A stretch of 64,000 nucleotides of DNA from Blasia pusilla (Eukaryota; Marchantiophyta; Marchantiopsida; Blasiales): NCBI GenBank assembly GCA_050084515.1, contig CM114275.1, forward strand, positions 24,056,001 through 24,120,000, read 5' to 3'. This document shows, piece after piece, positions 1-10,920 of this stretch (the first letter of the stretch is position 1; every line of letters starts with the position of its first letter). The notes beneath the pieces were generated by a model. That model did no database searches, was not told the origin of the DNA, and worked only from the letters and a program-made list of their open reading frames with translations. Made by a program: the position numbers and the translations under genes.

Positions 1-1101
1 GGTCTTGAAGGAAAGATGGAATTTCTTAATGCTGGGAGTACTTGCCATCATTGCTTTTTTCTGAATGGTGGTTATGAGAGCTACCTGATCTTGGTTTAGA
101 ATCAATCTACTCACACTCTGGTTCCTCTGCAGATCATTATGATGTCAAAATGCCGTGCCATTTGATCCTTTCAAAATTAGCAGACAAGTGTGGATCTGCT
201 GTTTTGGCAGGTACATTTTCTTAGTCACTCAATCGAGGTATTGTTTCATTCTGTTCCTCCCAATGTCAGTCATTGCTGAACTGGACCCTTGCACCAGAAT
301 CAGATGCACCGGTCCAGTTTTGGACTGATGGATTTGCTCTGCGCAGTTTTGGATGCATTGGTGGAGCCGCTTGAGAAGACACTCACAAATAAAACAAAGC
401 CAGATGCTGTCAAGCAGGAAGTTGATCGTAATGAGGACATGATTCGAAGCACATTACGTGCCATTGATTCACTTAATCGCATTAGGTTGGTTACTTGCAT
501 CTAAAACCTAACCTTTTTGATTGTTCAAGAGTGTCGCTTGGATATCTGATTCATTAAGCAATGCTTCAAATCCACAAATAACTAACTGTCCACGGGGTCA
601 GTGGAAATAGTTTTCTGTTAAGAGTTTATTCGAATTTCTTCATTGTTTTGCTATATGGAGAAGATGTGTAATTTAGGGGATTGGTTTAGACGGATTCATT
701 AGAGTCTGGTGAGCTGATGGAAGACAGTGATTATGTACCACAAGAAATTACCTCTGTTTCTCAATGTTTCTTTCTTTTATGGAAGCGGGTACAATTGTCA
801 AATATGATGACTGCAAATCAGAAAACGGGCAGCTTTGCAGTTAGATATGCCATGTTATTTGACTGGGTCATGGTGGATATGCAATATTTGTAATTTCGTC
901 TGAGTGCCTTAGTTTATTTGTGTTGGGAAGATATTGACCTTTCAATGGTGGTCTGGACTAAGCAGTGGAGAGCCCAGTTCAAGGTTCAAAACATTTATGA
1001 ACAATGTGGTGAAGTCAGGATCTCTGGCGGAGAAGTACAATGCTGTGCGACATGAAAGTGACTCCATGGTTGGGGCGGGAGACATCATGGACATGAACTG
1101 A
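1..1101 (+). CDS. CAND1: CAND1, cullin-associated NEDD8-dissociated protein 1 (C-terminal end, partial)
   Basis: CAND1 is a HEAT-repeat protein that binds un-neddylated cullins and exchanges substrate-receptor modules of SCF ubiquitin ligases in nucleus and cytosol. Only its last exons are in the window. Exon 133-210 encodes DHYDVKMPCHLILSKLADKC and continues in phase into exon 347-485 (VEPLEKTLTNKTKPDAVKQE, then DRNEDMIRSTLRAIDSLNRI). The last exon, 966-1101, encodes FKTFMNNVVKSG and KYNAVRHES and ends at TGA 1099-1101. These blocks match the conserved CAND1 C-terminus, which ends shortly after a W/L-x-EK-(Y/F)-x-x-(I/V)R-(N/H)E segment. Here the tail is about 13 residues longer than that motif. 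Bases 1-10 read G-L-E in phase with the next exon and are probably the end of the previous exon, but the following donor is GA rather than GT (see findings). The gene start is left of the window. Confidence 0.93.
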
Positions 1102-3000
1102 TTGATCCAGATGTTTTGCTTGCTCCACTAGTAGGGCAGAGCCACTGATCAACATCTCGTTTTGTGAAGCTTTACTTCAAATCTCAGAGAAGATGGTGGT
1201 GTTGCAGTGGGCGCCAGTACATATTAACTGCAGTAGTCTCGTGCTGGTCAAGATGCCTGTATTTTTAGATGATCTTCAGCTCCAGAGTTCTAGGTTTTAA
1301 GATTGTTGCGTGTGTCTCAAGGGTGATCTGATATGGCTCAACCATGAGCTCAATGAGCGTTTATTTTTGCATTTCTTCCAACCTGCTGCAGGTTTACACT
1401 ATGTTGTCCCTGGGATGAGGTAGGTTGTTGGCTGTGAAAAAACTTTTGCTCTCGTAGGGATATTGATGACAGTCCCTTCCTTTTTGACTACTGAAGTCAC
1501 AGAGACTGGTGGAGCATCAAAGTTTTGAATGCCATCCCTCTCTTTGGTTTGGGATGTATGGAGTGGTTTGTTGACGTGCACCAACCACATTTTGGGATAG
1601 CGAAGAGATGTGTACGAGTGTAAGACAAGATGATCAAGGCCATGGGTCAGGAACAAGGCAAAATATGTGAAGTAAGGGCTGCCTTGAATACAAGCTGTGA
1701 TTTTTCCAGGCTGTGAGGATGACTTGTGAGACTCCAGGGTCTCTAGATGGGAATGTGCTTTTAAACTGATCTAGTTGGCTCTTGCTGAGAAGTAACGGCA
1801 AAGGATGGAGATAGGGATTGAATCCCTCGTCATCTTTGTATTTTACAGGCTCTAGTTCAAGAAATTCAAACGCACAATTACCACTGTGTTCAGGGAGGGC
1901 TCCTATGAAGCAAGTGGATACTCTTACTAACCATTGACTTTGAAATGCAGTATGGGCTCAGTAGGGTCTAGTTCATCTGAGAAGGATATGAATTCATGGT
2001 GTGATAGATAGAGAAGTACCCTGATCTTGAGTGTATATGTGGTACTTGGGTGATCATAGATGAGCCCCATTTTAGGGCTTCTGGTTGGTTTCTTGGTTTG
2101 CACTTCCATCTGATGGTGTGGCGGGGATTTCCTTGAAGGAATGACTTTATGATATGTGTCGTGGGACTTAGATGCCGGATACCAGCGGGTTAAATGTTCC
2201 CATCACATTGGATCATACCGAACCCGGCTACTAGCCTGAACAAACACCATACTCATTCATGATTTTTTTCCATCATTTTACTCTGGTATCTACCTCTTGT
2301 GGAAGGTGAAGTCCAAATTTCAGTTGCCCTCTCGGCTTGTGCATTGGGTCTTGATTTCAAGAGATCAGGTAGTAATGTAGAATTTGCCTCTACATCTACT
2401 ATTTATCTGGTCAGGTTGCTTTCATCTGAATGATGAATGGGCACACCAGCTTACCAGAGGATGTTCGTATTTTCTCTTCTCCATGCGGTTATCTTGGAAT
2501 ACAAACTAGTGGAAGTTTGTATTTCCGTGTCACATTGTATACTCTGTTCATATTTTCTTCTCTTAGTTGTTTGGATTGTATTTCCATCCAAACTTGCGCA
2601 CAAACAAGGGCATTTTTCTCTCCCAAACTTCCCTTCCAAACAAACTAGTTTTTAGGAATTATAATTTTTTTTCAGCCACCGTTATGGCCCAACCCTTGTC
2701 TAATCAAACAAACCAGTTTGTAGGAGTTATAATTTCTTTTTTCCAGCCACCCATATGGCCCAACCCTTTTCTAAGGGACGCATATTGGTTAATATCTAAA
2801 TTTGAATATATTCTCCATTATTTTAGTTCTAAAAGAGTAATATTCCAATCCTTCAAAGATTTTTTTTTTATTTTGATGAAAATTTAAATAATAATCTACT
2901 TCCGTGAAAATTCCATTTGTTCATGAAAGTTAAAATAATATTCACTTCTTCTTCCACTACTCCCATCAAAATAACATTCATTAACTAAATCATTATTTAA
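1102..3000. other. CAND1 3' flank, no gene recognised
   Basis: About 1.9 kb follows the CAND1 stop. The first part probably includes the CAND1 3' UTR. Only short overlapping reading frames are present and none resembles a known protein. From about 2.6 kb the composition becomes AT-rich, with two copies of an AAACAAACTAGTTT/AAACCAGTTTGTAGG-like motif near 2638-2650 and 2705-2730. Confidence 0.4.
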
Positions 3001-3900
3001 GAATTAACAATTCCTATGTTTTTCTTTGAAAAATTATAAACTTACTATTTTTTTTAATCTTGTCATGTATTAAAGAATGATGAATATTAATATAGCTACC
3101 ATGCAATGCTTGGGCACCAAAATCATTTAATAAAAATTTCAAAACTTAAATATAATTTTAATTTGTAAATCTTAAGAGAATAATAAAAGTTCACTTTTCT
3201 AAATAATTTCACTCCTCAATTAAAATTTAGATAATGCCTCACTCCACTAAATAATTTCATCCTTTCATAAATAATTAAACAATATTTACTCTTCCCTTCC
3301 ATTCCTCCCACCAAAATAATATCCTTTAACTAAGTCATTAGTTAACTTTAACTAATTAACTTATTTCCCCCCTTTATTCCTCCCTCCAAATTAGTTAACT
3401 CCTGAAATAATTAGTTAACTTTAACTAACTAACTTATTTCCCCCCTTTATTCCTCCTTCCAAAACACCACTCATTAATTAAATTATTAGTTAATAATCAA
3501 TTGTGAATAATAAAATTATTTCTCTCTTCCATTCAAATTCATTTTCCCTTCCTATCAAGTAAGAATTAAGGGAAAAATATTTCAAGCATTCCTTGTAAAC
3601 TTGTTGCTATTTTGTCATATTGTACATATGGGGTCGCCCATTATAATATTATTAGATTGATAAATACCCTTTCTTTGTCTCTAATAAAAATCCCATTTCT
3701 CTATTTTATTATTGTATGATAAATAGTTTTAATTATTCATGAATAGTTTTTTACCTCATTGAGAGTAATTTAAATCCACCATCATTTTCTCTCTTTTCAT
3801 ATTTGATTGATCTTCAAAGTTGATTTTAATTTGATCAACCTCTAAAGATAAGGTGGACCATGTGATCCAAAATCAACCCCAACTTAAGAACTATATGAGG
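3000..3900. repeat. AT-rich repeat-derived DNA with short internal duplications
   Basis: The stretch is strongly AT-rich and non-coding. A block containing TTAACTTTAACTAA, TTATTTCCCCCCTTTATTCC and TCC-rich sequence occurs twice in tandem between about 3330 and 3460. The segment at about 3540-3700 contains TTCCTATCAAGTAAGAATTA and GTCGCCCATTATAATATTA. These resemble the inner arm of the foldback element at 9934-10385, so a decayed relative of that element is likely here. Confidence 0.45.
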
Positions 3901-4239
3901 TTATTGCTCTGGCCAGGGTGGCGATCAGGCCATGCCTTGAGTCGATTACAATACTCTTCGCAAGATGAGGTGGTCAACTATGTAATGATATTGGGAGCAA
4001 TCACATGTGGTGTTAGCTAGCCACGAGAGTTGTTGGTGGGAGATGTACATTCGGAGGACATCTTGATACCGGATAGTCCCACAGAGAGACATTTCATGGC
4101 AGATGTCTCCTCCAATGTTGTTCAGACCTCTTCACCATTGTGGGGTACGATATGTAATTTGCAAAGAAGTGCTTAAGACCTCATGAGGCAAGCATGCACT
4201 TGTGCCATTATTCGGAGCAGACGGAGTCAAGTGACGATC

Positions 4240-5009
4240 GATCTAATGGACCAGATACGTTGACACCATTCGATATTGTATTGTTTGTCGGATATAGAAT
4301 TGGTGGCACTACCAGACAAGGCAGGCAAGTGAGTGGATTATGCATTTCTAGATGATGTGCTTAGTCATTTTGGTGCAAAGGCGGAAGTGTTGACTAACTA
4401 GGGTACCAAAATCATGGGAGGGTTTTAGGCCTTATGATCATGTCCCGATAGATCACCGGACCATGTCTAGAGATCATCTTGAGGTAGATGGGTTGGTGGA
4501 GAGAGTAGTAGAGACGTTGAAGAAAGGGTTACACAAGTATGGCTTATAACGAGCACATTTGAGGAAGTGGGACCTATAGTTACCATGGTGGACTATGGTA
4601 TATCGCTTTAGTCGGAAAGCATCCTTGGTGTCATTTAAACCATTTTTTTACTCTATGTGAATAAGAAGGACTACTTGCAACAATTCAATGTGATATGACG
4701 GAGGTGTTGGATCTTGATGATCTGAATATGTGGGTACAAGCATGTTCTCAAAAGGCAGAGATTTTTTGTAAAGTTATGCCCATGGCGTTTGAGAACTTAG
4801 CTATCTCTCAACATAGGAATACATTGAGGTACGTGATCATTCATGGAGGAGGTTATTGTCCAAGGATTAAGAGGTTCCATCTTTGGGATTGTGTGTACTT
4901 ATATCAAACAACACCCTCGACGCTAGATGTCAATGTAGATCGCATGATTTTGACACGGGATGATGGTTATGTCGTAGATGTGTATAGAGTAATAGGTCAT
5001 GTTAGGTAG
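4240..5009 (+). pseudogene. Ty3/gypsy-like retrotransposon integrase remnant (copy 1)
   Basis: A decayed integrase reads in fragments on the + strand. Near 4350-4530 are DDVLSHFGAKAEVLTN, then a reading equivalent to the integrase block with G-T-K, D-H, S-R-D-H and D-G-L-V-E-R-V-V, each interrupted by stops. An open stretch at 4695-5009 carries AFENLAISQHRNTLRYV and IKRFHLWDCVYLYQTT, which is typical of the segment after the integrase core in a Ty3-like family. Stops and shifts separate the parts, so no intact protein is possible. No gag, protease or reverse transcriptase could be recognised upstream. The same blocks recur at 19258-19900, which supports their origin from one repeat family. 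Confidence 0.72.
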
Positions 5010-5029
5010 ATATGATGTGTGTTTTTTGG

Positions 5030-5185
5030 AGTTAGGGAGACCCAGTTGCCATTTGGATGTGCGCTGATGTGTTCTCGATGTATATGCATGAGTTCATTTT
5101 GGTTGTGTGTGGATTTATCCATATGTTAGGAAGATCGGTGTTGTGTGGATATGACCATCGATGTGAATTGTGTAGCGACAATGGT
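5030..5185 (+). repeat. Dispersed repeat, probably LTR fragment of the copy 1 element
   Basis: The segment around 5060-5180 (TGTATATGCATG, GTTGTGTGTGGATTTATCC, GGAAGATCGGTGTTGTGTGG, GACCATCGATGTG, TTGTGTAGCGA) matches 18340-18470 closely by eye, with scattered substitutions. Here it follows the integrase remnant; at 18.3 kb it precedes one. That arrangement is expected if the shared piece belongs to the LTR. Confidence 0.6.
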
Positions 5186-5361
5186 GAAGTTGATTTTGTG
5201 ATACCCCTCTCCAAACCACCAATAAAAGTTAAACTCACCAAGAACAGAAATAATATCAACTACTCATTAAAAAAACACACTACCAATACAAGGGCTGCTC
5301 TTCGCATGCCTCATAAGCAATTGGCTCGGGTACGCTGCAAAGCTAGGAAGACCCCTCTCTA

Positions 5362-5422
5362 TAAAGTTACAAAATTTGCCCAGATGCCTTTGAATGGCAT
5401 GTGGGCAAATTTTGTAACTTTA
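5362..5422. repeat. 61-nt near-perfect hairpin
   Basis: Positions 5362-5382 are an exact 21-base reverse complement of 5402-5422. The 19-base loop itself contains ATGCC/GGCAT, which extends pairing toward the tip. It could be a small foldback element or a precursor-like hairpin; there is no evidence of transcription. Confidence 0.75.
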
Positions 5423-5641
5423 ACCACTTACCTTTGAATTCCATTGGTTTACTATCCATCCATTTAATACTTGTGTATCCAATCCAAATCAACTAGTGAA
5501 TTGCCCACACTATCCACAAAACTATGCGTTTAAAAACAAAATTTATGGCCGATATTTTCTATTAAACTTACTTTCTTTATGGCCCCTACAACTAGGCCAT
5601 AATAACCACTTCGCTTTCTCTTGATGCCACGTATACATTTG

Positions 5642-5834
5642 GTGCAGATTTGGGGGAATGGATTTACGAGTGCAAAAGCAGGAGAATGAAACTTCTCCTA
5701 CAAGTGATTTTCAATCGTAGATAGGTTCTCCTTCAACCGTGCAGGTTTGGGGAATGGATTCCGAGTGCATAGGGAGGAGAATGAAAATTCTCCTACAAGT
5801 GATTTTCAAATGTAGATGGGTTCTCCTTCAAGCA
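5642..5834. repeat. Two-copy tandem repeat, about 97-bp unit
   Basis: Two adjacent units, 5642-5738 and 5739-5834, share GTGCAG(A/G)TTTGGGG, GGAGAATGAAA, TTCTCCTACAAGTGATTTTC and GGTTCTCCTTCAA. They differ by substitutions and small indels. The repeat is non-coding and of unknown origin. Confidence 0.75.
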
Positions 5835-5839
5835 TGGAT

Positions 5840-6960
5840 GTGAACCATGACTAATAAAAACAAACTCACCCCTCCATGTGAATTAATTTCCCAGTTTGTT
5901 TCCCTGCCATGTTTCTCCTGTGGTGTCGAGTTACTCCCTTTGTTCTCCCCTTGTTATTCCCTTTGTTCTCTTCTCTGTCGCCTCTCAAAAGGTTATGTGA
6001 ACATCGTATTTCTCTCTTCTCCTTCCGTGTTACTCCTTAGGTATCCAAACCCAAATAATAATTTGGGTTTTTTGAATAATAATTTTCACTCAACCCCTCT
6101 TAGCACCACATTTGATTCTAAGAATATCATATTTTTATTTATTTTTCAGTATTTTTAGAATTAAAACTCCTCCCGCTCTATTTTGGCAGAGTTTAGGGAT
6201 GGAGTTTCCCACCTCATAAGAGGGCCGCACACTAGTTTTTCTAACTTGAAGGGCAAAGCTATCCGGTATTCCGAAGTCTTGCACTCTCATCTAAACTGCT
6301 TTAGAACTAGAGGTAGCAGAGAAGGTTAGTCATAACCTTCTCTGCAGCAGTTTCATGAAAAAGGAAGATAAGGAAAGGGAAGTGAGGAGTTTAACGAATA
6401 CACGCGACAGGACGATTGAACTCGCGTTTGCTAGCCCTTGAGGTTTCACGTTTCAGTCGTGCTGCAGGCAGTCTCGGAAATTAATCGCTGCAAGCTTTGA
6501 GAGGAACAATAAGTGTGACGAAGTGATTGCCAGCTCTGGCTCACCCGGCGATGTTTCCACTAATGTCCTCGTGGATTCTGAAACTGCTTGGAGCATAGAC
6601 GACTGCAAATTGAAGGATGAAGGACAAATAATTTCAAACTCGTAGAATTTCTTCTCACATAAGCTCAGTAGACCTGTACACCGGCCGATTTCATGCTAGG
6701 AAGTGGCTAGTTTCGGAAGGAGTTGACTACGATCGCGATGTAGCGATTACCGGTCTTGAACACTCCTGATCGAACGATATTGGTTGAGGTTTTGAGGCAC
6801 TTCATTGAGACCTCGGCATTTTCTCGTTGCGACAGGCCGCCATTTTGAGCTGAGGACCCGGCAGAGTCTTGAGGAAGATTGAAGAAGATTGATCGAAGTT
6901 CGTTCCGGGAAGTTTGTTTCAACGGAGGATTTTCCCCGCCTTTACCTGGTATTTCACATG
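5840..6960. other. Intergenic, leading into the RPC9 leader region
   Basis: No convincing gene was recognised. The sequence is AT-rich to about 6170 and then becomes more GC-balanced toward 6960, where the CT-microsatellite region upstream of RPC9 begins. A short palindromic AGAGAAGGTTAGTCATAACCTTCTCT lies at about 6319-6344. Confidence 0.35.
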
Positions 6961-6965
6961 AATCA

Positions 6966-6966
<1 letters not shown>

Positions 6967-7009
<43 letters not shown>

Positions 7010-7194
7010 GCTCACGGGATTCGCTACCATATGCGCAGGTGTGCGTTTCTCGATCTTCGCAGGTTTCGCATCGCAGATTCAAAGCTCAGTTGTTGTGATG
7101 TCTGTACATGTCCACATTGAACCAGTTGCTGCAGTGCAATGTGAGCTGTGAAAGGGCTACTTTCGAAGGCTTGGGTTGTCACTCACTCACTCAC

Positions 7195-7234
<40 letters not shown>

Positions 7235-7900
7235 CTTCCCGTGGACTAAAAATCTACTCTACTCTACTCTACTCTCTCTCTCACCCCGGTTGAAGAGTGT
7301 GCGCATGGCCACCAATGTGCCCATCCCTCTCATAGAGAACCACCTCCACTCCCGATCTCGTCAGCGTCCTCGCCGCGCTCAGCCCTGCCACTCCCGACCC
7401 GACCACCGCCACTCTCATCCTTCCCTCTCTCACCGACCCCATCCCCTCCTCTCTCCTCTCTTTTCCTTTCCTTTCTTCTCTTCCCTCATAGACTCTCAGC
7501 TCCCCGTCCTCTCCTGGTCTTCACAGAGCATTGGCCGCAATTCCTAGCTCATTCCATCCACACAAACACACACTCAACACACGATGCGCAATTCAAGAGC
7601 AGGACGCTCTTCTTCCTCCTGCGCTCGCTGTCATAGCAGCGGCATTCGGACTGGGCTCTCGTCCTCGGCGGATTCTCCAGCAGCATCCCCTCTTCTTGTG
7701 CGCTGCATTCTATCTGGAGCGCCTCATTCGGTGAGTGAGCCTCATTCGTTCGAGAGCTGTGGTCGGCTCGGCACTGCGCTGCCTCCGCACCTCATGCGTG
7801 TGCTCCTGCAGGCGGAGTCGATTCACACCGACTGATCGCCGACTCCGCTGCTACTCCGAGAAGAGGCTCTCTCTCTCTCTCTCTCTCTCTCTCTATTTTT
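6967..7900 (+). promoter_or_regulatory. CT-microsatellite-rich region, probable promoter/5' leader of RPC9
   Basis: Pure CT tracts occur near 6968-7005, 7198-7232 (preceded by an ACTC repeat) and 7866-7893, with an ACTCT repeat at about 7255-7275. CT/GA tracts near transcription starts are common in plants and can bind GAGA-type BPC factors. A good donor-like site (ATTCG|GTGAGTGAG, cut after 7730) suggests a leader intron, and an acceptor-like CAGGTGCAG ends at about 8249. No promoter element was identified with certainty. Confidence 0.4.
7305..7730 (+). pseudogene. Possible frame-broken coding remnant, identity unknown
   Basis: From ATG 7305 one frame reads MATNVPIPLIENHLH. The reading then continues better in another frame (DLVSVLAALSPATPDPTTAT, later ALAVIAAAFGLGSRPRRILQ and FLCAAFYLERLI) and stops at a donor-like GTGAGT. 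One in-frame stop near 7488 and at least one frame change are needed. The Leu/Ala-rich stretches look protein-like rather than random, but CT-rich DNA also yields Ser/Leu/Pro-rich reading frames. It may therefore be just the RPC9 5' leader. No family was recognised. Confidence 0.25.
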
Positions 7901-8314
7901 TCTGTTTGTGTTGTTCTCTCAAGCGAGAGTTAGCTCTACTGTGTTACATTTATTTTGAAGTATCCGAAATCAAGATGTTGGGTAAGCGCCTCCAACAGGT
8001 CACCTGGTTGATGGAATACCTGTTTCCAAGACATTGCGATGCAAGTTTCAGTTCATAATGATCATTTCACGCGCAGACAGAGAGATCATTATCCTGAAGT
8101 AGATCCTGTCGCAGCCTTGCGAGTAGGGAGAGCGAGTGAGAGTAAGAGAGCGCTAAGGTGTCCCTTGTGCATAGATGCCCGAAAATATTATATTCGAGAA
8201 ATAGCGCACAGATATGCTTCCTTCTGACGGAAATCAGCATCAGGTGCAGATTGATGATTGAATACTCTGTGCTGTGAAGGAGGGATTTTGATCCAAATCT
8301 ATTTGCCAACAATC

Positions 8315-8794
8315 ATGAAGGTCTTGGAACCCAGTGTGGGGTTACTGTCAAACTTCGAAGTGCTCGAGTTATTGCAGAAGCGTGGAGCAGCCAAGGGTCC
8401 ACTCGGGGGTTCGATAACAGCCGCTGAGTACAAAGTCTATGAGTACCTTCTAGAAACTGCAGCGGGCACACAGACACGGCCAGGCATGGAAACTTTCGTG
8501 GCAGAAATGAAAGCTTTCAGCCTCACTGAAGGTGAACGTTTGCAGTCTGTCAACCTACGCCCTTCCACGGCTGTCGAAGTTCACTTGATTGTAGAGGATT
8601 GCGATGAGCGTATGTCAACCTCTCAAGTAGAGCGTTTCCTCGCGACCGTCGACGAAGGTCTGCCTGCCCCTCCGCAAAAGCCCGAGGCTGAGGAGGGGGA
8701 GGAAGAGGTTGTGGAAGGAGAGGAAGGAGAAGGAGACGAAGGCCAAGAAGAAGAAGAAGAAGTCTCACAGGCTGCGGACGAGTTAACCTCTTAA
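8315..8794 (+). CDS. RPC9: RNA polymerase III subunit RPC9 (Rpb4/CRCP family)
   Basis: RPC9 (CGRP-RCP in animals) pairs with RPC8 to form the stalk of RNA polymerase III, which transcribes tRNA and 5S rRNA genes in the nucleus. The 159-residue protein starts MKVLEPSVGLLSNFEVLELL. It continues with EYKVYEYLLETAAGTQTR, a helical segment, and LRPSTAVEVHLIVEDCDERM, which is the Rpb4/RPC9 HRDC-like fold across residues 1 to about 115. The last 40 or so residues are almost all Glu/Gly, a longer acidic tail than the usual family C-terminus. The ATG at 8315 was chosen because homologous sequence begins there; the frame is open 19 codons further upstream but without similarity. There is no intron in the coding region, unlike the neighbouring multi-exon genes. 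Confidence 0.9.
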   Translation: MKVLEPSVGLLSNFEVLELLQKRGAAKGPLGGSITAAEYKVYEYLLETAAGTQTRPGMETFVAEMKAFSLTEGERLQSVNLRPSTAVEVHLIVEDCDERMSTSQVERFLATVDEGLPAPPQKPEAEEGEEEVVEGEEGEGDEGQEEEEEVSQAADELTS

Positions 8795-9019
8795 GATTCT
8801 TGAGCCGGAGCATGTGGGGTGAATTTTCAAATTCAAGTTTTGGGACAGGAGAATGGATCGGAGAATGCAACAAATCTGTTCACTCTGGACCGCTATTGGA
8901 CACGATTGTTCAAAGAGAAAGCGATACATCACAAAGTCTGGCTCGGACAGTCGACTGGCTGGACCTTCCACGACGGCTATCTGCAGTAGTCTCGAAAATA
9001 CAGCGTGGTCTGGACAATC

Positions 9020-9099
9020 TTCAGGTACAAGATCCGCAGGTTTGATGATAGGGTGCCTCTGGTGTTCTGACATGATGACCTGAAGATCTTGTACCTGAA
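9020..9099. repeat. 15-bp inverted repeat downstream of RPC9
   Basis: TTCAGGTACAAGATC at 9020-9034 is the exact reverse complement of 9085-9099, separated by 50 bases. It lies about 225 bases after the RPC9 stop, possibly in its 3' UTR. Confidence 0.6.
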
Positions 9100-9933
9100 A
9101 ATCAAGCATTGTACTGCTTGATTCTGCATACATGTAGTTCTTTCTCTTAGTCAGAGCTTGCGAAGTTATCAAATCTACTGATTGTTTGTATAAATTGGAG
9201 TTCCTTTTTCCCAAAAGTATGTTAGTTGCGGCTTTGGATCTCGGTGACTCCTCAACTCCCTGTCGTATCATTCGTTTGATGGGTTCGCCCAACTCATGTT
9301 ATACATGTTACCTATCATCTTCTGTGTCCTTCTGCAGCTCTGGTTGCAGAAGGACCCACACACTCAGATCGGCAGCAAAGAGGTTGCGGAAGAAAGTTGA
9401 ACGGAAAGGCCTGCGAAGTCTTGTAGAAGTTGGATGTGGTCAGCTCTTCTCACATGTCAGTGCCACAACTGTTGATGCTTGCTTATCTGTCTAGAGCCAA
9501 CCCAAGGAGAGTTATACCCCTAGCTACTAGCCAGCTGTGGAAACAAGGTGATGAAAATGAGGTTCTAAAATTTCATTTTCAGCCTCAAATTGGTCTTACA
9601 TATTCACCCTCTTCGCTAAGAATCAGCCGCACCCAACAGTAACTTTCTTCTCAAACAGCTATCCACTTAAACGCTCCCTTTATCACATCTCTTCCCACTA
9701 CTCTAAGAAAACATTCCACCTCAACGATCTTGTAACACATCACTTCCTACAAAATTTATGGAGATTTCAATTTTCGAACTCACGTGGGTGACATTTATTT
9801 TTAATGTATGTTCATTTGAAAGTTTAAAATCAATTCTCAGGAGGTTCATCTGATTGAGTCTTTCAGATCTTCGTACATTTTTTTTAAGAGAATGGAATCT
9901 ATATTATAATGGGAGACCCAAAAGTGCAACCGG

Positions 9934-10385
9934 GTTGGGTTTTGTTCTTTGAGTCACAAGAAATACGTTATATGAGTAAAGAAGCTAGGGAACGAATTGG
10001 AGTGGAAAAAAAGAAGGTTGTACTTAATTATTTTATATTATAATAGGTAATCTGAAATCTATAATAAAACAAAAAGTAGGACGAATTAATTAGAAAAATA
10101 GTAAAAAATTCAAATGTTATTCTTTAATTCATATTTGATAGGAAGGATAATATTTATTTATTTTCTATTAAAATTCATTTCTCATTCCTATCAAATATGA
10201 ATTAAAAAATAATATTTGAAATTTTTTGCTAGTTTTCCTGTTAATTCATCTTACTACTTGTAAGATGAATTAATCAGAATATAACGATTAGGATCACCCA
10301 TTATAATATAAATTATTTAATTGATTAAATCTAAATTAATTACTCATATGATGCATTTCTTGTGACTCAAAGAACAAAACCCAAC
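9934..10385. mobile_element. Foldback/MITE-like element, 452 bp
   Basis: The ends are a perfect inverted repeat of at least 30 bases (9935-9964 against 10355-10384; GGGTTTTGTTCTTTGAGTCA and its complement). The interior also pairs. CATATTTGATAGGA near 10131 pairs with TCCTATCAAATATG near 10187, and ATTATAATAGGTAATC near 10038 pairs imperfectly with GATCACCCATTATAAT near 10292. The whole unit could therefore fold into one long imperfect hairpin. It is AT-rich and has no coding capacity. A clear target-site duplication was not found. Confidence 0.75.
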
Positions 10386-10920
10386 TAGTGTATACTACAG
10401 CAAAGTGTTCTTTCATTGTATAAATTTTTTAATGAAATAAACAATACAAATATATGATTACTAAATTTTCGGGATGATTAAAAGTAAATTGAGAGGTTCT
10501 TAGTGAACACCTTTTGCGTAAAATATTGTGTGCAAGGTGACTGAAAAAGATGGGTTCTTAGGGATAATTTGGCAGTAACTTAGTCCAGTTTCGTCCATGC
10601 TCACATGCGTATGTAAGTAAAAAGGAACCATAGTTTGTATTCTAAGATAATCCCACAAAGATGTATATTAGCGGAAAATACGGAGAAAATATTAAAGAGG
10701 TATTTTATTCGCATACAAACAAGTTTGTATAGGAGATATATATCGGAACACAAATTTAATCACATGAATTAATTTAAGTCACAGAATTGATCACGAGTCA
10801 CGGACACGTATACAACAATCAAACAAATTGAAATAAGAAAAAACAAAATGAAACTAATTTAAATAAATAAATATTTTAAATGATAAAATTTTCGCTCGAA
10901 GGGCGGATGTCGAGGAATAA
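10386..10920. other. AT-rich intergenic DNA
   Basis: There is no open reading frame of note, and the composition is strongly AT-biased. It ends abruptly at about 10895, where the GC-richer leader of CDC73 begins. Confidence 0.5.

Noticed and set aside
8783-9292. 169-codon open frame on the - strand behind RPC9
   Set aside because: It lies opposite the RPC9 3' end, no family similarity was seen, and it contains a palindromic segment read as protein. It is probably a chance frame.
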